Positions 8,343 through 16,645 of a DNA stretch of 64,000 bases are shown here, piece by piece. The stretch spans positions 1-64,000 of the forward strand of contig NZ_PVNE01000003.1 in assembly GCF_003001905.1 (NCBI RefSeq), written 5' to 3'. The translations under genes were made by a program, and so were the position numbers. The DNA is from Planifilum fimeticola (GTDB lineage: Bacteria; Bacillota; Bacilli; Thermoactinomycetales; DSM-44946). The notes under the pieces are model-generated. The model made no database searches, was not told the DNA's origin, and saw only the letters and a list, made by a program, of their open reading frames with translations. Every line of letters begins with the position of its first letter. Position 1 is the first letter of the stretch.

Positions 8343-9656
8343 TCACAGCTTTTCGTAATCGCCGCGGATGTCGCCGATCCCCCTCATCGCGTTGCGCGTG
8401 TCGAAGATCACCCGGGCGCGGTCGGCGATCATCCTGTAGTCGAAAGCGCTGTGGTCCGTGGTGATCACCACCGCGTCGGCCCGTTCGATCAGCTCCGGGG
8501 TGAGCGGTTCGCTGTGGTAGTCCCGATCCCCGACGCGGAAGGAGGGAATGTGCGGATCGGACACCTTCACGTTCGCTCCGTATTCCTCGAGGAGCCGGAT
8601 GATCTCCAGCACCGGCGATTCCCGCATATCATCGATATCCCTCTTGTAGGCGACTCCGAGAAGGAGCACCCGGGAACCGTTCAACGGCTTTCCGTGGCGG
8701 TTGAGGATCTTCATCAACCGCTCGATGACGAACTCCGGCATGTAATTGTTGATTTCCCCCGCCAGCTCGATCAGGCGGGTGTGGTACTTGTATTCCCGCG
8801 CCTTCCAGGTGAGGTAGAAGGGATCGATGGGAATGCAGTGGCCGCCCAGCCCCGGACCGGGATAAAAGGCCATGAACCCGTAGGGCTTGGTTTTGGCCGC
8901 CTCGATCACTTCCCAGATGTCGATCCCCATCTTGTGGCACAGGATGGCCATCTCGTTCGCCAGGGCGATGTTGATGTTGCGGAAGGTGTTCTCCAGAATC
9001 TTCTCCATCTCCGCGACCGCCGGGCTGGATACCTCAAACACTTCCCCCTCCAGCACCTGACGGTACAGCATGGCCGCCACCCGGGTGCAGGCCGGCGTGA
9101 CACCCCCCACCACCTTGGGCGTGTTCTTCGTGTTGTACTCCTTATTGCCGGGGTCCACCCGCTCCGGTGAATAGGCGAGATGGAAGTCCCGCCCCACCTT
9201 GAGGCCGGTCTCCTCCAAAATCGGCCGGACCACCTCCTCGGTCGTCCCCGGATACGTCGTGCTTTCGAGGACCACCAGCATCCCCGGGTGGAGGTATTTG
9301 GCGATTTCCCGGGTCGATCCCTTCACGTAGGAGATGTTGGGCTGCTGGTACTTATCCAGCGGGGTGGGAACGCAAATGGCGACCGCATCCACTTCCCGAA
9401 TGTGGGAATAATCGCTGGTCGCCCGGAGTCGCCCCTGTTGCACCAGCTCCTTCAGATCCTCATCCACCACATCCCCGATGTAATTGACGCCTTGATTCAC
9501 CATGTCGACCCGCTTCTGCTGTATGTCGAACCCGATGACCGGATAGCCCGCCTTGGCCTTTTCCACCGCCAGGGGAAGTCCCACGTAGCCGAGGCCGACC
9601 ACCCCGATCAAGGCACGCTTCTCTTCGATTTTCCTGAGCAGCTCATCGGTGCTCAT
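8343..9656 (-). CDS. UDP-N-acetylhexosamine 6-dehydrogenase (WbpA/WecC type)
   Basis: A 437-aa nucleotide-sugar dehydrogenase that oxidises C6 of a UDP-N-acetylhexosamine to the uronic acid in two NAD-dependent steps. The N-terminal Rossmann motif is GVVGLGYVGLP. The middle contains the signature FYPGPGLGGHCIPIDPFYL with the catalytic Cys, and the C-terminal UDP-binding domain has LGVAYK and DMRESP. Three in-frame ATGs exist; the one at 9656 has an AAAGGG ribosome site at proper spacing and the others do not. The gene sits between the aminotransferase and acetyltransferase genes, matching the set needed for diacetamido-uronic acids. Whether it prefers the GlcNAc (WbpA) or the ManNAc (WecC) substrate is not visible. 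Confidence 0.88.
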   Translation of the reverse strand: MSTDELLRKIEEKRALIGVVGLGYVGLPLAVEKAKAGYPVIGFDIQQKRVDMVNQGVNYIGDVVDEDLKELVQQGRLRATSDYSHIREVDAVAICVPTPLDKYQQPNISYVKGSTREIAKYLHPGMLVVLESTTYPGTTEEVVRPILEETGLKVGRDFHLAYSPERVDPGNKEYNTKNTPKVVGGVTPACTRVAAMLYRQVLEGEVFEVSSPAVAEMEKILENTFRNINIALANEMAILCHKMGIDIWEVIEAAKTKPYGFMAFYPGPGLGGHCIPIDPFYLTWKAREYKYHTRLIELAGEINNYMPEFVIERLMKILNRHGKPLNGSRVLLLGVAYKRDIDDMRESPVLEIIRLLEEYGANVKVSDPHIPSFRVGDRDYHSEPLTPELIERADAVVITTDHSAFDYRMIADRARVIFDTRNAMRGIGDIRGDYEKL

Positions 9657-9757
9657 ATCGCTCATCCCTTTGTTCGCGAAATCGACCGCCACGCATCTCC
9701 CCACACCCGTTCCGCCTTCCGTACAAAACGGTGCCCCCGGAAAAAAAGTTTCCGTCG

Positions 9758-10870
9758 TCAGCCCCGCTCGAAGAACCGGCGTACGACCTCCGCCACGTGG
9801 CGAACCTTCTCCTCCGGCAGCTCCGGATAGAGGGGCAGGGCCAACGTCCGTCCCGCCGCCTTCTCCGCCCGGGGCAGGCTGCCTTCCCCGTATCCCAAAG
9901 AGCGGTATGCCTCTTGCAGGTGGAGGGGGATCGGGTAGTAAACGCCGGAAGCGATCCCGTGCCGCTCCAGGTGATCGATCAGGGCATCCCGTTCCTCGGT
10001 CTGGATGATATAAAGGTGGTATACGTGGGATCGATCCGCCGCTTCCACAGGGGTTTCCACCGGCACGTCCCGCAGCCGTTCACTGTAGAGGCGGGCTTTC
10101 CGCCGGCGGGCTTCGTTCCACTCCTCCAGACGGCGCAGCTTGACCCGAAGAACGGCCGCCTGCAGTTCATCGAGCCGGCTGTTGTACCCGATCGTGGTGT
10201 TGACGTATTTGGAGTCCGGCGTGCGGCCGTGCACCCGGAGGCTGCGCAACTTCCGGGCCAGGGATTCGTCGTCGGTGACGACCATGCCGCCGTCGCCGTA
10301 TCCGCCCAGGTTTTTGGTGGGAAAAAAGGAGAAACAGGCGGCATGGCCCAGGGAGCCCACTTTGCGGCCCCGGTACTCCGCCCCGATCGCCTGGCAGGCG
10401 TCCTCGACGACCCACAGGCCGTGCTCCCGGGCGATCGCCGTCACTTCGTCCATGTCGGCGGGCTGCCCGAAGATGTGAACCGGCATGATCGCCTTGGTTC
10501 GGGGGGTGATCCTCTTTTTGACCTCCGAAACGTCCAGGTTGAAGGTGCCGGGATCGATGTCGACAAAAACCGGCGTTGCCCCCACTCGCGAAATCGACTC
10601 CGCCGTGGCGAAAAAGGTGAAAGGAGTCGTGATCACCTCATCCCCCGGCCCGATCCCCAGCGCATCCAGCGTCAACACCAGGGCATCGGTACCGTTGGCG
10701 ACTCCGACTCCGTGGTCCACACCGCAAAGGGCGGCCACTTCCTCTTCCAGAGCTTTCACCTCCGGACCGAGGATATACCGGCCGCCCTCCAACACCCCTT
10801 CCACGGCCCTCAGCACTTCTTCACGGATCGACCGGTATTGTGCCTTCAGATCCATCAAGGGGATATTCAT
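9758..10870 (-). CDS. DegT/DnrJ/EryC1 sugar aminotransferase, WbpE-like
   Basis: A 370-aa PLP-dependent aminotransferase of the DegT/DnrJ/EryC1/StrS family. The family signature around the PLP lysine is FSFFPTKNLGGYGDGG, and the N-terminal PLMDLKAQY is typical of WbpE/DesV-type enzymes. It should place an amino group, from glutamate, on C3 of a UDP-3-keto-sugar uronic acid made by the upstream oxidoreductase. Its ATG overlaps the stop of that oxidoreductase by 4 bases, so the two proteins are translationally coupled, which supports a joint reaction. Length matches the family. Substrate assignment is by context. Confidence 0.87.
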   Translation of the reverse strand: MNIPLMDLKAQYRSIREEVLRAVEGVLEGGRYILGPEVKALEEEVAALCGVDHGVGVANGTDALVLTLDALGIGPGDEVITTPFTFFATAESISRVGATPVFVDIDPGTFNLDVSEVKKRITPRTKAIMPVHIFGQPADMDEVTAIAREHGLWVVEDACQAIGAEYRGRKVGSLGHAACFSFFPTKNLGGYGDGGMVVTDDESLARKLRSLRVHGRTPDSKYVNTTIGYNSRLDELQAAVLRVKLRRLEEWNEARRRKARLYSERLRDVPVETPVEAADRSHVYHLYIIQTEERDALIDHLERHGIASGVYYPIPLHLQEAYRSLGYGEGSLPRAEKAAGRTLALPLYPELPEEKVRHVAEVVRRFFERG

Positions 10871-11925
10871 CGGTGGTTGCCACCCGCCTTTTTTGGAAAT
10901 GAAGATCTGAGTGAATCGAGCCGCACGGGCCGGCCGTCAGCCGCCGCCCGATTGCAGGCAACCGCCAGCCCCAGGGCGCGCCGTCCGTCCTCCCCGGTGA
11001 TTTTCGGCTGCCTGCCGGTCCGGATCGCCTCGGTCATGTCCTCGATGATGCATTGGTGGCCGGGCACCCCGTACGGATCTTCTTCCACTCGGGCAATGGT
11101 TGCTTGCGCTTCTTCTTCCGTCAAATCGGCAAACCGCCAGGTTTTGACCCAGTTGGCCGTCGGTCCGCCGATCACCGCCGTCCCCTTCTCACCAAAAATG
11201 GCGAGGGACTCTTCCAAATTCCGGGGGTAGACCGTGACCGCCGCCTCGATCACACCGAGTGCTCCGCTCTTGAAGCGGAGCACCGATACGGAGGTGTCCT
11301 CCGCCTCGATCCGGCGAATCCGGGTCGCCTGATAGGAGGCGACTTCCTCCACGTCGCCCATCAGCCACAGGAGCAGATCCAGATTGTGAATGGCCTGGTT
11401 CATCAGCACCCCGCCGTCCATGGACCGGGTCCCGCGCCAGGGCGCCTGGTCATAGTAGGACTGGTTCCGGTTCCAACGAACGGTGGCATTGGCGTGACCG
11501 ATGGTCCCGAACGCCCCTTCCTCCATCCGGCGCTTGAGTTCGATCACGGCGGGACGGAAGCGGTTGGGGTGAACCACCGTCATCAACACGCCGTTTTTTT
11601 CACAGGCATCAATCATGCGGTCCGCCTCGTCCAGGGTCATGGCCATCGGTTTCTCAACCACCAGGTGCTTTCCGGCCTCCGCCGCCCGGATGGCCAATTC
11701 CGCGTGCAGACCGCTGGGGGTGCAGATGGATACCACATCCACCGGGCTGTCTTTCAGCATCTGCTCCAAATCGGTGTAGCCCCGGATGCCCTCTCTGGCA
11801 ATGGGAGCCATTCGGTCCGGATTCGTGTCGCAGACGGCCACCAGTTCCGCTCCGTCCGTCGCGGCGATGGCATCCACATGTTTTTTGGCGATGTGGCCGC
11901 ATCCCACGATCCCGTATCGTACCAC
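10867..11925 (-). CDS. Gfo/Idh/MocA oxidoreductase, WbpB/WlbA-like
   Basis: A 352-aa NAD(P)-dependent oxidoreductase with N-terminal GIVGCGHIAKKH and the EKPMA motif that marks Gfo/Idh/MocA proteins. The stretch VRWNRNQSYYDQAPWRG followed by a DGGVLMNQAIH segment resembles WbpB/WlbA, which oxidise C3 of UDP-GlcNAc uronic acid before transamination. It starts with GTG preceded by an AGGGGGG ribosome site. The next gene overlaps its stop codon. It is the first gene of a sub-operon that continues with the aminotransferase, dehydrogenase and acetyltransferase. The 135-base leader ahead of it contains a weak promoter and the second copy of the repeated 20-bp element. Substrate is inferred. Confidence 0.83.
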   Translation of the reverse strand: MVRYGIVGCGHIAKKHVDAIAATDGAELVAVCDTNPDRMAPIAREGIRGYTDLEQMLKDSPVDVVSICTPSGLHAELAIRAAEAGKHLVVEKPMAMTLDEADRMIDACEKNGVLMTVVHPNRFRPAVIELKRRMEEGAFGTIGHANATVRWNRNQSYYDQAPWRGTRSMDGGVLMNQAIHNLDLLLWLMGDVEEVASYQATRIRRIEAEDTSVSVLRFKSGALGVIEAAVTVYPRNLEESLAIFGEKGTAVIGGPTANWVKTWRFADLTEEEAQATIARVEEDPYGVPGHQCIIEDMTEAIRTGRQPKITGEDGRRALGLAVACNRAAADGRPVRLDSLRSSFPKKAGGNHR

Positions 11926-11972
11926 CCTGACCCCCCTCTTTCAGCCGTGGATGATGATCCCGTATTACTCTT

Positions 11973-11992
11973 ATGTTACAAAAAGATTACAA
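11973..11992 (-). promoter_or_regulatory. Repeated 20-bp element upstream of the WbpB-like gene (copy 2)
   Basis: Eighteen of 20 bases match the element at 981-1000. A -10-like TATGTT lies on the minus strand at 12010-12015, leaving almost the same spacing (17 bases between box and element) as at copy 1; its -35 is poor. The shared placement inside two leaders of the same locus suggests a common control site. Confidence 0.42.
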
Positions 11993-12060
11993 ACCTCACC
12001 CTCCACTGTAACATAAACAGTCCCTTTTTTGTATCCCCTTCAACAAACTCCCACAAAAAC

Positions 12061-13257
12061 TTATCGTCGACTTAACAATCGGTGATACAGTTCGATGACC
12101 TGGGAGGCGTTCTGCTTCCAGGTGTAGCTGCCGGAGGCGGCATAGGCCCGCTCGCCCATGTCACCGATCAGCCCGCCCTCGTCCTTCAGCAAAATGGTCA
12201 AATACTGGGCCAGGCCTTCGGAATCCTCCGGCTTCACCAGATAGCCGGTCTTGCGGTGCTGCACGATCTCCGAAGCCCCCGCGACATCGGTCGCCACAAC
12301 CGGCTTCCCGCAACCCATCGCCTCCAGCACGACTCCGCCGAATCCCTCGCTCAGGCTGGGCAGGACCACCACATCGCTTCCGTTGATCCAAAGAGGGATT
12401 TCATCGTGAGGCCGGCGCCCGGCAAAGGTCACTCTCTCTTCCAGATCGCACTCGCGCACCTGCCGCTTCAGCGCCGAACGGAGCGGACCGTCTCCCACCA
12501 AAACCAGGCGGGCCTGCGGCACCTGCTTCACCACCCGGCAAAACGCCTCCAGGAGCACCTGGAGCCCCTTGACGGGTTTCAGGTTGCCGACAAACAGCGC
12601 CACTTTTTCCTCCGGCGAAATCTCCAGCTTCTTCCGCGCCGCCTTGGAATCCATGGGATAAAAGCGGCTCGGATCGAAGCCGTTGTAGATGGTGGACACA
12701 TCCACCCCGGCCACCACCTGCTGGGCCTCTTTCATCAAGAGATTGCTCACCGCGATGATGTGATCGTTCATCCGGAGCGCCTGCTCCGTGTGGCGAAAGA
12801 CGCCACGGCTCCGATGGGGATACAGGAGGATGTCCGATCCGTGGATCGTGCTGACCACGGGGACGGAAAACTTCTCCTTCAACATCCCGCCGGCATATCC
12901 GTCCGGGTAAATGGTATGACAATGAATCAGATCGAAGGGAAAGCGCTCCCGGATCGACGGCAGAACCGACGACAGGGCCATATAATACAACCTGCCGTAG
13001 GAAGAAAAAAACATCCCGCCGGGAAACATCCACGTCGGCAGATAATGAATCGGAATCCCGTCCATCACGGCCTGGGCGGGAAACCGTCGATACACCCGCC
13101 ACTTGGGATACAGGGGAAAGCGGGGAATGGGGGAAAGCACTCGGCATTCCACTCCGGCCTGCTTGAGGGCTTTTACCTGATTATGCACGAATATTCCGGA
13201 CATGGGATTGGCCGGATTGGGATACATGTGGGATATGACAAGCACTTTTAAACTCAT
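12061..13257 (-). CDS. GT4 family glycosyltransferase
   Basis: A 398-aa GT-B glycosyltransferase of family 4. The N-terminal half shows KVLVISHMYPN and a MSGIFVHNQVKAL stretch; the C-terminal donor-binding half carries the PSLSEGFGGVVLEAMGCGKPVV signature region with the conserved E-x7-E spacing. It should add one sugar from a nucleotide donor to the growing lipid-linked repeat unit at the cytoplasmic face. ATG 13257 is chosen because it starts right before the first beta-strand; GTG 13272 is an alternative with a closer ribosome site. The gene follows the 2-epimerase by about 45 bases. Donor and linkage are not determinable here. Confidence 0.85.
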   Translation of the reverse strand: MSLKVLVISHMYPNPANPMSGIFVHNQVKALKQAGVECRVLSPIPRFPLYPKWRVYRRFPAQAVMDGIPIHYLPTWMFPGGMFFSSYGRLYYMALSSVLPSIRERFPFDLIHCHTIYPDGYAGGMLKEKFSVPVVSTIHGSDILLYPHRSRGVFRHTEQALRMNDHIIAVSNLLMKEAQQVVAGVDVSTIYNGFDPSRFYPMDSKAARKKLEISPEEKVALFVGNLKPVKGLQVLLEAFCRVVKQVPQARLVLVGDGPLRSALKRQVRECDLEERVTFAGRRPHDEIPLWINGSDVVVLPSLSEGFGGVVLEAMGCGKPVVATDVAGASEIVQHRKTGYLVKPEDSEGLAQYLTILLKDEGGLIGDMGERAYAASGSYTWKQNASQVIELYHRLLSRR

Positions 13258-13302
13258 CGCTAATTTTTTCACCTCGCCTCACGCCTTGGCTCTCCGAACG
13301 GT

Positions 13303-14373
13303 TCAGAGCTCTAAATCGCGCATGAGGTGATCCACGATCCGTTCAGCCGCCCGGCCATCCCCGAAAACGGAAGAAACCCGGGTGAAATCCACCTCAAACC
13401 GTTCCACAGCCTCCAGAATGGCTGCCTTGTTCGCCCCCGTCAAGCGGTTGGCTCCTTGTTCCACCGTCTCGACCCACTCGGTTTCATCGCGCATCGTGAT
13501 CACCGGCACTTGGAGAAAAAAGGCTTCCTTCTGAACGCCTCCCGAATCCGTCAGGATTTTCCTGGCGTTCGCCTCCAGTTGGAGCATGTCCAGGTATCCC
13601 ACCGGTTCGATCACTTTGACCAGGGGATTGGAGAGGGAGAGTTCCATCTGATTCAGCCGGTTCCTCGTCCGCGGGTGCATGGGAAGGACTGCGGGAACGG
13701 ACAATTCGTTGAAGGCGTCAACAATGGATTTCATCCGCCGGAGATCGTCGGTGTTCTCCGCCCGGTGCAGGGTGATCAGCAAATATTGGCCCGGTTCAAG
13801 CTCCAGCTGCTCCAGGATGCGGGACCGATCCTCCGCCAGTTTCCGGTTGTACAGAACCGCGTCCAGCATGACGTCCCCCGTCAAGTGCACACCCTTTGAA
13901 ATCCCTTCCCGCTCGAGATTTTGGACCGCTGTCCGCGTCGGGCAGAACAGCCATCGGGACAGATGATCGGTCAGCACCCGGTTGATCTCCTCCGGCATCC
14001 GCCGGTTGAAGCTGCGCAGCCCCGCCTCCACATGGGCGATCGGAATGTGCATCTTGGCGGCGGCCAAAGCCCCGGCCAGCGTAGAGTTGGTGTCCCCGTA
14101 TACGAGGAGCAAATCGGGACGCACCTTCTCCAGCACTTCTTCCACTTTGAGGAGCATCTCCCCGGTCTGGGCACCGTGGCTTTTTGAGCCGACGCCCAGA
14201 TGGTAATCCGGTTGGGGGATGTTCAGCTCGTCGAAAAACACCTTCGACAAACTCGGATCATAGTGCTGACCCGTATGTACGAGGATTTCCTGCGCCCTTC
14301 GCCGGAGAACGCGGTGCACCGGCGCCGCCTTGATAAACTGGGGACGAGCACCGACAACGGTAACCACTCTCAA
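13303..14373 (-). CDS. UDP-N-acetylglucosamine 2-epimerase (non-hydrolysing), WecB/WbpI-like
   Basis: A 356-aa epimerase of the WecB/MnaA family (PF02350). Motifs include VVGARPQFIKAAP at the start, VHTGQHYD, GDTNSTLAG, HVEAGLRS, and the late GGVQKEAFFL and TEW residues that contact UDP. WecB makes UDP-ManNAc from UDP-GlcNAc; WbpI does the same C2 inversion on the diacetamido-uronic acid. With WbpA/B/E/D-like genes next door, either role is possible. The start codon is TTG with a strong TAGGAGGG site 8 bases upstream. It is the first gene of the polysaccharide locus in the direction of transcription. I would not assign wecB or wbpI without tree analysis. Confidence 0.85.
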   Translation of the reverse strand: MRVVTVVGARPQFIKAAPVHRVLRRRAQEILVHTGQHYDPSLSKVFFDELNIPQPDYHLGVGSKSHGAQTGEMLLKVEEVLEKVRPDLLLVYGDTNSTLAGALAAAKMHIPIAHVEAGLRSFNRRMPEEINRVLTDHLSRWLFCPTRTAVQNLEREGISKGVHLTGDVMLDAVLYNRKLAEDRSRILEQLELEPGQYLLITLHRAENTDDLRRMKSIVDAFNELSVPAVLPMHPRTRNRLNQMELSLSNPLVKVIEPVGYLDMLQLEANARKILTDSGGVQKEAFFLQVPVITMRDETEWVETVEQGANRLTGANKAAILEAVERFEVDFTRVSSVFGDGRAAERIVDHLMRDLEL

Positions 14374-14569
14374 TTCGGGAACCCTCCTACTTTAAACATA
14401 CCTGCGACGAAAAGTCAGATAAACGAAAAAAATATCGGCGAACCACCTTCCCCGAACCACTGCTGAGCTGATCATACATTTTTTTCTTCTTCGAAAGAAG
14501 AGAGGTTCCCTCCAAAATGTGCTAATTTGGCGGCCCGGAACCGGAAAGGAGGGATCCCGGCCGACCCGC

Positions 14570-15001
14570 TCATCCCTGCCCGATGGCAAACATCAGTTCA
14601 CCTTCCGCGACGGTGCGATCACCGACCCGGGCGACGGCCTTCCCTTTTCCCACCGCTCCTTTCAGCCGGAGGAGCTCCACTTCCAGCCGGAGGACATCTC
14701 CCGGTTTCACCTGTCCGCGAAAGCGAAACTTGTCAATCCCCGCAAAAAAAGCCAGTTTGCCGCGGTTTTCCTCCATCCCCAGCACCGCGACCGCCCCCAC
14801 CTGGGCCAGCGCCTCCACGATCAGCACGCCGGGCATGACCGGGTACTCAGGAAAATGGCCTTGAAAAAACGGTTCATTGACGGTAACATTTTTAATCCCC
14901 ACGGCGCGCTTTCCGGCCTCCCACTCGACGATCCGGTCGACGAGCAAGAAGGGATAACGGTGCGGGATAATCTCCTGGATTCCCTTTATGTCCAGTTCCA
15001 T
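14570..15001 (-). CDS. fabZ: 3-hydroxyacyl-ACP dehydratase FabZ
   Basis: A 143-aa hot-dog fold dehydratase that removes water from 3-hydroxyacyl-ACP in type II fatty acid synthesis. The catalytic His lies in [15 protein letters not shown] and the catalytic Glu in the following [10 protein letters not shown] helix, both as in known FabZ. The length is normal. It starts at an ATG preceded by AAAGGAG, and a good promoter lies at 15035-15063. Its place near spoIIID and spoIIQ matches Bacillus (ywpB), though the mbl and flhO/flhP genes that usually stand between are missing here. Confidence 0.95.
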   Translation of the reverse strand: MELDIKGIQEIIPHRYPFLLVDRIVEWEAGKRAVGIKNVTVNEPFFQGHFPEYPVMPGVLIVEALAQVGAVAVLGMEENRGKLAFFAGIDKFRFRGQVKPGDVLRLEVELLRLKGAVGKGKAVARVGDRTVAEGELMFAIGQG

Positions 15002-15034
15002 GTCGTCGCTCCTTTCATTCCTGTCGCTGCTCCC

Positions 15035-15063
15035 ATTATAGCGAAAGACCCGGCAAATTTCTA
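15035..15063 (-). promoter_or_regulatory. Sigma-A-type promoter of fabZ
   Basis: On the minus strand TAGAAA (15058-15063) and a perfect TATAAT (15035-15040) are 17 bases apart. The fabZ ATG follows about 35 bases after the -10 box. Confidence 0.65.
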
Positions 15064-15111
15064 TTCAGGGGGATTCGCGTATGATTTTCACTCTTTTTCT
15101 TTAAACTAATA

Positions 15112-15176
15112 AAAGCCCCCGCCTCATCGGGGCAGGGGTTTAAGATAGAAGGGTGCCGGTCGCTGGATCGGCACCC
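15112..15176 (-). terminator. Two hairpins downstream of the phosphatidyltransferase gene
   Basis: A perfect 8-bp stem (arms 15151-15158 and 15169-15176) is followed on the minus strand by a second GC-rich hairpin near 15114-15136 that ends in TTTTATT. Together they lie between the phosphatidyltransferase stop and the fabZ promoter and probably separate the two transcripts. Confidence 0.6.
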
Positions 15177-15187
15177 TTTGTTCTCCG

Positions 15188-15709
15188 TCACATGGTCCGT
15201 TGGTTCAGCATTTTGAACTGGAAGAGATAGATAAAGAAGGTGATAAAGGAGAGAGCGATGACGATCCACAGGAAATTCTCGGCATTGGGATAGTCGAAGA
15301 GGAGGAGGAACAGAGCCACGTAAAAAAGGAATGTGGTCAGCTTGCCCAACAGATTGGCGGGAACCGTCTTTTTCCCGCGAAAGTGAAAAAAGGCTGATCC
15401 GAAAATCATTCCCAAGTCGCGGGCGAATATGGCCAGTGCCGCCCACAGGCTGATACGCTGGGAGATCAGCAAAGAGAGAAAAACCGCCAGCATCATCAAC
15501 TTGTCCGCCAACGGATCCAGCATGATTCCCAGCTGCGTCACCTGCTTGTTGCGCCGTGCCAGATATCCGTCTATCACATCGGTCAAACCGGCCAGGAGCA
15601 GTACCCCGAATGCCCAATAGATCCTCCCCGGGATCTCCGAAAAGTACAGAAACAGATACAGCGGAATGAAAAGAAATCGGATCAGAGTCAGTGTGTTGGG
15701 CAGATTCAC
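15188..15709 (-). CDS. CDP-alcohol phosphatidyltransferase (PgsA-like)
   Basis: A 173-aa integral membrane enzyme of the CDP-alcohol phosphatidyltransferase family. The metal- and CDP-binding signature D-G-x2-A-R-x8-G-x3-D-x3-D is complete (DGYLARR, then GIMLDPLADK). About five hydrophobic helices surround it. The closest role is PgsA, which makes phosphatidylglycerophosphate from CDP-diacylglycerol and glycerol-3-phosphate, but cardiolipin synthase-type relatives share the motif. It begins at GTG with a GGAGGGA ribosome site. Spore-formers normally carry another pgsA elsewhere, so this may be a paralogue. The usual Bacillus neighbours of this region do not include it. Confidence 0.8.
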   Translation of the reverse strand: MNLPNTLTLIRFLFIPLYLFLYFSEIPGRIYWAFGVLLLAGLTDVIDGYLARRNKQVTQLGIMLDPLADKLMMLAVFLSLLISQRISLWAALAIFARDLGMIFGSAFFHFRGKKTVPANLLGKLTTFLFYVALFLLLFDYPNAENFLWIVIALSFITFFIYLFQFKMLNQRTM

Positions 15710-15772
15710 GCGGGGTCCCTCCTCACGGATTCCCTTTTGTATTATACCCTAAATGCCGAACGGAAACAGCAA

Positions 15773-15815
15773 AAAACGTGAAAGACCCCGCTCTGCCGCT
15801 CTCTCCGGCATGGCG
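15773..15815 (-). terminator. Terminator after the EpuA-type gene
   Basis: A GC-rich imperfect hairpin beginning about ten bases beyond the stop codon, followed on the minus strand by TTTCACGTTTTTTG, fits a Rho-independent terminator. Confidence 0.55.
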
Positions 15816-15823
15816 GGTTCTTC

Positions 15824-16645
15824 TCATCCGTAGACCAGTTGATAAATGTGCCTCCACAGGTCGAGGTCGAACACTTCCAGGGGCGATTGATCACCCAATC
15901 CTGCATATCCGATGATCAGTCCGATCAGGAGCGAACCGAACAGCAGCGAAGGAATCCACAATATCTTGACCGCCTTCCTCAGACGGCGCTGTGCGTCCGT
16001 CAGCTCTTCCCCCGGTTCCTTCTCCCCCCTGCCGGGAAGGAATTCGGGTAAGCGGAAGAGTTTCGCATTTCCCGGGAAATTCCCCTTTTCGGCCCCGTCC
16101 GTTTCCTCATCTTTTCGCCATTTGAGGACACCGACGGGAATCTTCTTCTTTCGAGGCGGTTCCGGGGATTCCTTTTCGGACCTGCCCGTCCCTCTCCCCT
16201 TCTCCGGAGGTGCCGTCTCCTTCCCGGAGGCGGATTTCCGATCCGCCTTCCCTTCTTCCGGAATGTCACCGGTTCCGAACCGGGATTCCCCGTCCGGTTG
16301 AGGGCTTCCGCCGGAGTTCGGCTCCCGTTCCTGCGATTGGCTCCATTTCATCTTTCCGACGGGCAAACGAGGGGGAGGCTCCGAGGTTTCCTTTTTCGTT
16401 TTCAGAGGCGGTGAGGAATGGTTCCGATCCCCCGCCTTATCATCCCCTTGTTGCGCCGCAACCGATTTGTTTAAGGAGGGGGCGGGTTGATCCTCCCCCC
16501 CAGAATCTCTTAAACCATCCATAGATGTATTTTTTTTCCACATCACCGTCGTGGTGCCGCCGTCCTCGCTCACTTTGCCGCCTGCGGTGTGAGAACTTTC
16601 CTGAACCACGGCGTCGGATGGAATGCGATGATCACGATCCACCAT
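15824..16645 (-). CDS. EpuA-type membrane protein with a long disordered N-terminal region
   Basis: A 273-aa protein. Residues 1-227 are rich in Pro, Lys, Glu, Gly and Ser and look disordered. One membrane helix lies at about 228-248, then a short conserved tail with IGYAGLGD, SPLEVF and LWRHIYQLV. That C-terminal unit is the EpuA domain (often named 'RNA polymerase subunit beta' in databases), usually found in proteins of only 60-130 aa near spoIIID/fabZ. The disordered part holds two copies of a PVGxxKW motif (residues 95-101 and 170-176) and a VMWKK stretch. The ATG at 16645 has a GGAGAGG ribosome site; an upstream ATG at 16702 does not. Molecular function is unknown. Confidence 0.72.
   Translation of the reverse strand: MVDRDHRIPSDAVVQESSHTAGGKVSEDGGTTTVMWKKNTSMDGLRDSGGEDQPAPSLNKSVAAQQGDDKAGDRNHSSPPLKTKKETSEPPPRLPVGKMKWSQSQEREPNSGGSPQPDGESRFGTGDIPEEGKADRKSASGKETAPPEKGRGTGRSEKESPEPPRKKKIPVGVLKWRKDEETDGAEKGNFPGNAKLFRLPEFLPGRGEKEPGEELTDAQRRLRKAVKILWIPSLLFGSLLIGLIIGYAGLGDQSPLEVFDLDLWRHIYQLVYG

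Noticed and set aside
11973-11992. TnrA/GlnR-type box (TGTNA-N7-TNACA) in the repeated element
   Set aside because: The half-sites are 8 bases apart in both copies, one more than the consensus permits.
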